Positions 15,219-22,200 of a stretch of 24,396 nucleotides of DNA are shown here, in pieces. Source of the stretch: a virus. The notes under the pieces were generated by a model. It did no database searches, was not told the origin of the DNA, and saw only the letters and a program-made list of their open reading frames with translations. Each line of letters opens with the position of its first letter. Positions within the stretch are counted from its first letter, which is position 1. The stretch lies in the IMG/VR virus record IMGVR_UViG_3300032289_001451, positions 1 to 24,396 of that record. The stretch is one strand, 5' to 3'. The position numbers were made by a program, and so were the translations under genes.

Positions 15219-16085
15219 ATGGCCCTAGTATTAGCAGACCGTGTAAAAGTAAGATCCCAAACAGCAGGAACGGGTACAATTACCCTAGCGGATACTGCCT
15301 TGGGTTTTCAAAGTTTTGAAGCTGTCGGCAGCGGCAACGACACCTACTACGGAATCATTGACAATGTAGGAAATTGGGAAATTGGCCAAGGTACATATAC
15401 TAAAGTTTTAACTGTAGAAACTTTATCCCGCAATACAGTTATATCATCATCAAACAACAATAATAAAGTAAATTTTCCAGTCGGCGGGAAAAATGTATTT
15501 GGCACATTTCCATCAAGCCTAGCACAGACTATTGCAGGCACTGGCAGTGTTGGAGATCTTCGCAGTGAAAGCAATATCAACATTGACATTAACTTATCGG
15601 ACTCGACTCTGCATCGTTGGCAGTTTGGTGAAGATGGCATACTGACCTTACCGCCAGAGGGCACAATCAGTAACAGCGGCAATAACTGGACCTTTGGTTC
15701 AGACGGCACATTATCCTATCCCAGAAGTGCCCTACAACGCGACACTATCACAGTGACGTGTCCAGGCAACGCCAGTACTGTGGTTTACACAGCGGCTTCT
15801 GCCGTTCAATACACTGTAAAATTATTGATACAAGTTGAAGGCTTTGAAGGCGCGGCGGCGGCTACCGACTCACAAGCGTGTGAAATGATCATAGCCAAAA
15901 GTTTTAGAGCCGATGACATAGCTTCTTCAGTATATGCTGTTGTACATACCAGTACAGCGCCATTGGCAACATTTACCGCACAGTGGAACGCACTTACCAG
16001 CAGAATACAAGTACTGTGTACCACGCCCAGTGCCAATGCGGTATACGTTAGAATATTCGCAACAGAAATTACACAAGCACCTTAA
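15219..16085 (+). CDS. Tail-fibre/appendage protein
   Basis: The product is 288 residues. The N-terminal ~95 residues form a domain widespread in phage appendage proteins: MALVLADRVKVRSQTAGTGT, GFQSFEAVGSGNDTYYGIID, WEIGQGTYTKVLTVETLSRN and VNFPVGGKNVF. It probably anchors to the virion. The middle has two short repeats of WQFGEDGILTLPPEGTIS and WTFGSDGTLSYP. The C-terminal ~110 residues are beta-rich, with two Cys (CEMIIAKSF, QVLCTTPSA), and could be a small receptor-facing domain. The ATG sits at the base of an 8-bp hairpin. It is followed 13 bases later by the next fibre gene. Confidence 0.75.
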   Translation: MALVLADRVKVRSQTAGTGTITLADTALGFQSFEAVGSGNDTYYGIIDNVGNWEIGQGTYTKVLTVETLSRNTVISSSNNNNKVNFPVGGKNVFGTFPSSLAQTIAGTGSVGDLRSESNINIDINLSDSTLHRWQFGEDGILTLPPEGTISNSGNNWTFGSDGTLSYPRSALQRDTITVTCPGNASTVVYTAASAVQYTVKLLIQVEGFEGAAAATDSQACEMIIAKSFRADDIASSVYAVVHTSTAPLATFTAQWNALTSRIQVLCTTPSANAVYVRIFATEITQAP

Positions 16086-16098
16086 GGAATAATATAAC

Positions 16099-17322
16099 AT
16101 GGCAGGCATATTAGGCGATGATCTTAATTTAGGTGGTGAAGGCGAATTTGGCAGCGAGCCAAAAGATGTGCCATCAGTAGGTAAAATCAGCGGCCAAATG
16201 CTGGGGAAACGTGTAACAGACACCTTATATAATTTAGAACGTAACGGCATTGATCTAGCATTTGATACAGATCTAATGTATCTAAAAGTAGGGCCATACA
16301 GAGCACCGAGCCTACCAGAAAATATCTACGAAGACGGAGATCCAAGCGGAAATGCATTAGCAACAGGTCGTGGTATTGGAATTAATATTGATGGTTTTTC
16401 TAATGACCTAACTGTAAATGGATCTGCTCATGTGTCGTCTAACTTAACAGCGATAGGAAGCACTGCTACTTTTTCTAACATTGTTTTTAACAACACAAAT
16501 AATATAAGTTCTGTAACTGGAAATATTGTCATTGCTCCTACCGGAGTTGATGCATTTGTTCGGTACGGAGAAGTTCGAAATACAGCATTAAAAGTCAAAG
16601 ATAATTATATCCAAGCCACTGGAACTAATCAAAGTATTGTACTTGATGCCAGCGGAACCGGGCGTATTGAAATACAAAGCAATACAAATATTGCTGGAAA
16701 TTTATCAGTTGACACAGATATAATTGCACGTTCGGATGTAACAATTGCAGGGCAACTGATCATCGGTAACAATCCTATAGATACTGTAACTGTTAATACT
16801 GATTTTACACAAACTATCGAACCAGGAGTTACTAATTTATATGACTTAGGATCAAGTGATAAAAAATGGAGAACACTGTATCTTAACGGATCTGTTAATA
16901 TTACTTCTGCAGTTATTACGGACTTGAGAATTAGCGACCAAACATCGTTTTTAGGTAATACTATTACCAGCATTCGAAGTAATGATAATTTAAATTTATT
17001 TTCAAATACCGGAATTATTGAAATAGAAGATTTAACAATTGAAAATAATGTTATATCTAACACTCTTAATACTCCTTTAACATTTAAAAGTACAGGAAGA
17101 GGCTATGTTGAATTTGACAGCACCAACGCTATTGTTATTCCTGTAGGGGACATATCACAACGACCATTTGGTGAAATTGGTGAAACTAGATGGAATACTG
17201 ATTTTCAGTATCTTGAATGTTTTGACGGATCGATTTATCAAGTGGCAACAGGTGGTGGTACTGTTGTTACGGCAACTATCATGCAGGAACTTGGCGAAAT
17301 ATATAGCTTGATATTGGGTTAA
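16099..17322 (+). CDS. Beta-helical tail fibre protein (paralogue of the 17442 product)
   Basis: The product is 407 residues. After a Gly/Glu leader comes VGKISGQMLGKRVTDTLYNL then GIDLAFDTDLMYLKV. The body is repeated strand-turn units (NLTVNGSAHVSSNLTAIG, QSIVLDASGTGRIEIQSNTN, IAGNLSVDTDIIARSDVTIA), typical of triple beta-helix fibres. YDLGSSDKKWRTLYLNGSVN and GETRWNTDFQYLECFDGSIY are signature turns of such fibres. It ends MQELGEIYSLILG. The product at 17442 shares the opening, the YDLGS..W motif, the RYNT-like motif and the LILG end, so one probably arose by duplication. The ribosome site is TTAAGGAAT. Confidence 0.8.
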   Translation: MAGILGDDLNLGGEGEFGSEPKDVPSVGKISGQMLGKRVTDTLYNLERNGIDLAFDTDLMYLKVGPYRAPSLPENIYEDGDPSGNALATGRGIGINIDGFSNDLTVNGSAHVSSNLTAIGSTATFSNIVFNNTNNISSVTGNIVIAPTGVDAFVRYGEVRNTALKVKDNYIQATGTNQSIVLDASGTGRIEIQSNTNIAGNLSVDTDIIARSDVTIAGQLIIGNNPIDTVTVNTDFTQTIEPGVTNLYDLGSSDKKWRTLYLNGSVNITSAVITDLRISDQTSFLGNTITSIRSNDNLNLFSNTGIIEIEDLTIENNVISNTLNTPLTFKSTGRGYVEFDSTNAIVIPVGDISQRPFGEIGETRWNTDFQYLECFDGSIYQVATGGGTVVTATIMQELGEIYSLILG

Positions 17323-17334
17323 TTTTTCAATCTG

Positions 17335-17342
17335 TATAAATA
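17335..17342 (+). promoter_or_regulatory. T4-type late promoter (TATAAATA)
   Basis: This exact match to the T4 late consensus lies in the 119-base gap before the second fibre paralogue, 100 bases upstream of its ATG. Confidence 0.7.
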
Positions 17343-17350
17343 CTAACGAT

Positions 17351-17374
17351 TACAAGAAACGACCATTTCTTGTA
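17351..17374 (+). promoter_or_regulatory. 5' leader hairpin 1
   Basis: TACAAGAAA and TTTCTTGTA form a perfect 9-bp stem with a 6-base loop. It starts only 9 bases after the late promoter, so it would lie at the very 5' end of the transcript. No T-run follows. Confidence 0.5.
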
Positions 17375-17409
17375 TGATCAGACTGTGGTAAACCCGCAAT
17401 GCAAGGTGG

Positions 17410-17434
17410 TTAACCGTGAAACACGGGGTTAAGG
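17410..17434 (+). promoter_or_regulatory. 5' leader hairpin 2 next to the ribosome site
   Basis: CCGTG (17414-17418) and CACGG (17422-17426) pair around an AAA loop. TTAA on both sides can extend the stem across a GG bulge and reach the TAAGGAG ribosome site. An upstream AACCC (17391-17395) can instead pair with GGGTT (17426-17430), an alternative fold. Confidence 0.4.
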
Positions 17435-17441
17435 AGAGCAC

Positions 17442-18494
17442 ATGGCTATCGGTCGAATTTCCGGTCCGCTCTTAAAGTCAAACCTCATCAGAGACGGTGT
17501 GGATTTAGCCTTTGAGACAGACCTCTTATATCTTGATGTTAATAATAGCCGCATTGGTGTAAACACCAGCTCACCTCAATACTCACTAGATGTTGTTGGT
17601 AGTGCAAAGACCACAACACTAAAAGTAGACAATCAATTTACTATTGGAAACTTCACAGTATCCGGTAACACAATTGCCAGTACTGCTCAAACAATTAATT
17701 TTACAACCGTTGGCGCGGACGTTACAGCATATCATTCTAGACTGTTAGTAAATGATATCGAGCTTAACGGAAACACAATCTCTACGGTTGCAACAAATCA
17801 AAATCTAGAACTACGTCCATCTGGTACAGGCATTGTAGACATACAGTCAAGTGCTAGAGTTACCGGCACACTTACTGTTGATGGCAATATCACAGCGACC
17901 GGCGATATTAGAATTGATGGCAATTTAGTTATTGGTAATGCTATTACTGATTCTATTACTATCAATGCCAGTATTAGAAGCAGCCTAATTCCAGAGACTA
18001 ACGCTACATACGATCTTGGCTCAGCATCTTACAATTGGAGAAATGTATATGCACAGACTATTACTGCAGATACACTCGCTCTAACAGCATTCAATGTAGG
18101 CAATTTGATTTTTACAGATAATCAAATTACAACCACTCCAGGCCAGAATCTTATATTAGATGCTAATGCAGCTGGCTCGGTAGTATTGGGACACTATGCT
18201 GTTCGTGACAATGTTATCACAAACTTTGTTAACGATTCTATTTCAACATTTAGACAAACAGGTACAGGGTATGTAAAATTTGAAGGAACAAATGCGTTTG
18301 TTCCACCTGTAGGTCCTACGTCTGATAGACCAACAGCATACGCTGTCGAAGGTATGACACGATATAACACAGATTCTAAGTCTTTAGAAATCTGGGACGG
18401 ATTACAATGGTCAAGTCCTGCAGGCTCGATTGGAGCTGTTTCTGAAGGAACAGCCACAGATATTGCCGCAAGATTTGCACTAATTTTAGGATAA
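17442..18494 (+). CDS. Beta-helical tail fibre protein (paralogue of the 16099 product)
   Basis: The product is 350 residues. It starts MAIGRISGPLLKSNLIRDGV then DLAFETDLLYLDVNNSRIGV and NTSSPQYSLDVVGSAKTTTL. The last is a chaperone-free fibre motif (rIGV.T..P...L.v.G) frequent in phage and bacterial fibres. Beta-helical repeats follow (NLELRPSGTGIVDIQSSARV, GTLTVDGNITATGDIRIDGN), then ATYDLGSASYNWRNVYAQTI, EGMTRYNTDSKSLEIWDGLQ and a terminal RFALILG. Shared landmarks with the 16099 product indicate a tandem duplication. Unlike the copy upstream, it has its own late promoter and a long structured leader, suggesting separate control of dose. Confidence 0.8.
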   Translation: MAIGRISGPLLKSNLIRDGVDLAFETDLLYLDVNNSRIGVNTSSPQYSLDVVGSAKTTTLKVDNQFTIGNFTVSGNTIASTAQTINFTTVGADVTAYHSRLLVNDIELNGNTISTVATNQNLELRPSGTGIVDIQSSARVTGTLTVDGNITATGDIRIDGNLVIGNAITDSITINASIRSSLIPETNATYDLGSASYNWRNVYAQTITADTLALTAFNVGNLIFTDNQITTTPGQNLILDANAAGSVVLGHYAVRDNVITNFVNDSISTFRQTGTGYVKFEGTNAFVPPVGPTSDRPTAYAVEGMTRYNTDSKSLEIWDGLQWSSPAGSIGAVSEGTATDIAARFALILG

Positions 18495-18498
18495 CACG

Positions 18499-18831
18499 AT
18501 GCCAACCACATTTAGAAATTCAATAAACACTGATATAGGAATATCCCCAGTTGACGTACTGAGCACTCCTGATGGGTTTAGAACCACAGTAATAGGCTGT
18601 AATCTTGCTAACACAACAGATTACGACACAGTTAACGTTGATGTAATAGTAGTAGGAGGTGGTAGTGAATCGGCATATTATGTTAAAGGAATAACTATTC
18701 CTCCGAACTCGTCTCTTAAAGTTATTACCAACGGCGAGAAATTGATTCTGCCTGAAGGGCATATTTTAAGAATTGTCAGCGATACTGCTAGCAGTATCGA
18801 TGCAACAGTAAGTTTTGTAGAAATATCATAA
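18499..18831 (+). CDS. Small beta-sandwich-type structural protein
   Basis: The product is 110 residues, starting 4 bases after the fibre stop with AGGA inside the fibre's last codons as the ribosome site, so it is coupled to the fibre. Beta segments are TTVIGCNLANTTDYDTVNVD, VIVVGGG, AYYVKGITIPPNSSLKVI, GEKLILPEGHILRIVS and ATVSFVEIS. The layout matches the protein at 14266. Such proteins recur next to fibre genes in T4-like phages and may be an accessory of the fibre or a decoration. Its role is not established. Confidence 0.7.
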   Translation: MPTTFRNSINTDIGISPVDVLSTPDGFRTTVIGCNLANTTDYDTVNVDVIVVGGGSESAYYVKGITIPPNSSLKVITNGEKLILPEGHILRIVSDTASSIDATVSFVEIS

Positions 18832-18841
18832 GGAATAACAA

Positions 18842-19213
18842 ATGGCTAATTCAAGTTATTATTTAGGTACAGACCCACAATCTAGATTAGGCGATACTCC
18901 TAGATTTTTCTACGCACTTCGAAAAAATGAAAATGGCAGCATGTTTCTAGTACGAAGCGATCAGATGAAAGAAGCTGATTCTATTGAGATCAACGTACCC
19001 GGTGCACCAGAAAATAATTTTGATGGTTTTGAAGTTGGAGTAGATTTTTTTGAAGGGCTCGATGTTAATCATAACGAACCTTATGAAAATTTAAAGTATC
19101 AACAATATAGATGGGATGATAGAGCTATTTTTTATTACATCGATAACGATGGACAACTAGTAGCAAGAGTTAATAGCGGCCACGTATATACTGCTGGCGT
19201 TTCAGAGGAATAA
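18842..19213 (+). CDS. Conserved small phage protein (SYYLGTDPQSRLGDTPRFFY)
   Basis: The product is 123 residues with a good ribosome site (TAAGGAA). The N-terminus SYYLGTDPQSRLGDTPRFFY is followed by a mixed alpha/beta domain, FLVRSDQMKEADSIEINV. Then come acidic stretches (FEVGVDFFEGLDVNHNEPYE) and an aromatic segment, LKYQQYRWDDRAIFYYIDND. It ends GQLVARVNSGHVYTAGVSEE. It has no membrane segment or catalytic motif. It sits between the fibre accessory and the giant fibre gene, 8 bases before the latter. I regard it as a virion or fibre-assembly protein of unknown role. Confidence 0.7.
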   Translation: MANSSYYLGTDPQSRLGDTPRFFYALRKNENGSMFLVRSDQMKEADSIEINVPGAPENNFDGFEVGVDFFEGLDVNHNEPYENLKYQQYRWDDRAIFYYIDNDGQLVARVNSGHVYTAGVSEE

Positions 19214-19221
19214 AATAAACT

Positions 19222-22200
19222 ATGGCTGATTTTAAATTAAGTAGATTTAAGTGTACCTGGAGAGGCGAGTGGTCGTCTATCACAAAATACAATCCAGACG
19301 ATATTGTTAATTTTGGAGCATTGGTATATGTATGCCTTACTTCACATACTTCAAACACCGATTTCTACTCAGATCTAAATGCAATTAATGGAGACATACC
19401 ACCGTTAGCGATTCCTAGATGGCAATTAATGGTTACTTCCGCACGTTGGACCGGCGATTGGCAAACAGAGTATGACTACGTTATTGGTGATATTGCCAAA
19501 TACAGCGGAATTTCTTATATTTGTACAGCACCACATACGTCGTCAGCGTTAGTCAGCGGATTTTATGAAGAACTTACACACTGGACTGTGTTAATTTCTA
19601 CAGAGACTTGGTTTTCAACTTGGTTACCTGTCACCTACTACAAACTAAATGACGTTGTTAGATTTGGCGGCAGAGTATATCGATGCAATCTTCCACACCT
19701 TTCTGCAGGCGGCGATAATCCTACATTAGAATCAAGTATTGCCAACTGGGACGTTGTTAGTATTTCAGATAACTGGACCGGAAATTGGCAAACATCAACA
19801 CTATATAAAACCAATGACTTTGTCAAATATAATGGTAGAGTTTATCGCTGTACTATCGGTCACGTGTCAACACAAAATATAGAAGAAGGCATACCTTACG
19901 ATATAGCCAACTGGGTATTAATTTATGACGGCATACAATATCGCGGTGATTGGCAGGCAACGACATTATATTATCCAAATGATATTATAAAATTTGGCGG
20001 ATATATTTACAAAAAGAATAATGTTTTAGAAGTATCGGGTACATTTTTCAACTCCACTCAGTGGGAAATATATTCTCCTGGTGTTGAATTTGAAACAGCA
20101 TGGAGCCCGCTGGTTCAGTACAACAAGGGAGATATTGTTAGGTACGGCGGAAACATATATGCAACAACAGAGGATATATTTGGATCAGCATTAACTCCGG
20201 GAGTCGAACCCGGAGTTAATAGTGCATGGACGCTGCTGTTTGAAAATAGTAGAATGCGTGGAGAGTGGACTAGTGCCATTCAATACCGACCAGGAGATGT
20301 GGTTAGACGTGGAGGCAACTTGTATGTTGCTATACTTAAAAATACATTTGTAGATCCAGACACCGCAGAAGATGGTAGCTCTACTAACTCAACATACTGG
20401 CAATTAATTATTACTGGAACACGATGGAGAGGTATCTGGGACACTGACGTTACCTATATTACCGGCGACACAGTGCTTTGGATATCCAGTACATTCAAGT
20501 GCGTTGATAAACATGTATCAGATGCTACAAATAGACCAGACGATGATCCGTTAATTGGGATGGGAACTGAAGCTGGCGCAGGCGACAGCACATTAACTGG
20601 CAGATATTGGATCAAAATTACTGAAGGATCAGCAGTTAATAGATTGAGAAATCGTGGAGATCTAAGAACATTTGGTCTAGATGAAGACGGTAGTACTGTA
20701 GGATTTACTAATATCTCAGTGGGTAATGTAGGACAAGCTGTTGTAGCATCTAGCACAAATAACGCAAGCTGGATTGATCTTAATCAAAGCAATCGAGTAT
20801 ACTATGTTTCTCTCACAGGTGTAGACGAAGAAACTCAAGGTGGTTCTCCTAACGCTACATTTAGAACCATACGATATGCATGTGATTATATCCTTGCTGA
20901 CCAAGCAACTAGATCACCGGCAACTATATTTGTTAGAACTGGCGTGTTTGAAGAAATATTACCAATACGTATTCCTGCATTTGTAGGAATCGTAGGAGAC
21001 GAATTACGTAGTACTGTAGTAGCTCCTGCAAATCAAGTGTTATCCACAGCTTATTTAAATACGCTGTCATCGGCATCTGCATACATACAAGATATTGCAG
21101 GATTTATCATACAAGAAATTCAAGTTGGTGCAGATGATCCAGTAGATCCAACTACTGTTTTATATGGAACTGTACCACAAGACTTTTCCGGATCTGCTGC
21201 ATCACCCGGTGAAGTGTTAGCTATTAAATCATTATTGGAACTATTTGAAAGTAGAATTACTACATTTAATTCGCAAACACCAACTAGCACAAATAACGTA
21301 ACTGCAGAAACATTTAAACTAAATGCCGCGGCACAACTAGTTAATAATAAATCTTTTATTCTTAATGAAGTTACACTATATCTTGAAACCACAGCAGCAT
21401 TTGTGCCGCCAGCAAGATGGAATCAAGATATTAACGCACTAATCGATGCAGTAATTTACGATCTACGATATACTGGAAATTATAAAACATACGAACTTGC
21501 AACATATTTTATAAATGCAAACTCATATAATAGAAATAAAATACAAAATATGTTTTTGTTGCGTGATGGTACCGGTTTACGAAACATGACGCTTAGAGGA
21601 TTATCTGGTACATTAACTCCAGCGCAAACACAAATAGAATATGTATATCAACGTCCAACTGCGGGCGCCTACGCAAGTTTAGATCCAGGATGGGGAGTAG
21701 GCGACACTACAGCATGGGTAGGGACTAAATCACCGTATGTGCAAAACGTAACAACCTTTGGTACCGGATGTGTTGGACTAAAAGTTGACGGAGATTTACA
21801 CGCTGGCGGTAATCAAACAATTGTATGTAATGATTTTACACAAATTTTAAGTGACGGCATTGGAATATGGTGTAATAGTGCAGGCCGATCAGAAGCAGTA
21901 TCAGTCTTTACTTACTATAATCATATTGGCTATCTGTGTACTGCTGGCGGAAAAATTCGAGGTACCAACGGAAACTGTTCATATGGAAAATTTGGAGCGA
22001 TCTCAATTGGTTCAAGCGCAGGCGAAAATCCAATAACGGCTACTGTAAATAATCGATATTACGAAGCCGACGTTTCACAAGTACTGTGCAGTAACGGACA
22101 GATAAAGAAATTTTTCTTTAGTAATGCCGGCACAACCTATACACAGGCAACAATGACACTGGCAGGTGCAGGTATTAATGCGTCCATACTAGTTGACGAA

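Noticed and set aside
17376-17441. A tRNA or known riboswitch class in the leader
   Set aside because: No cloverleaf, no T-loop sequence and no recognised riboswitch core. Only simple hairpins and alternative pairings are visible.
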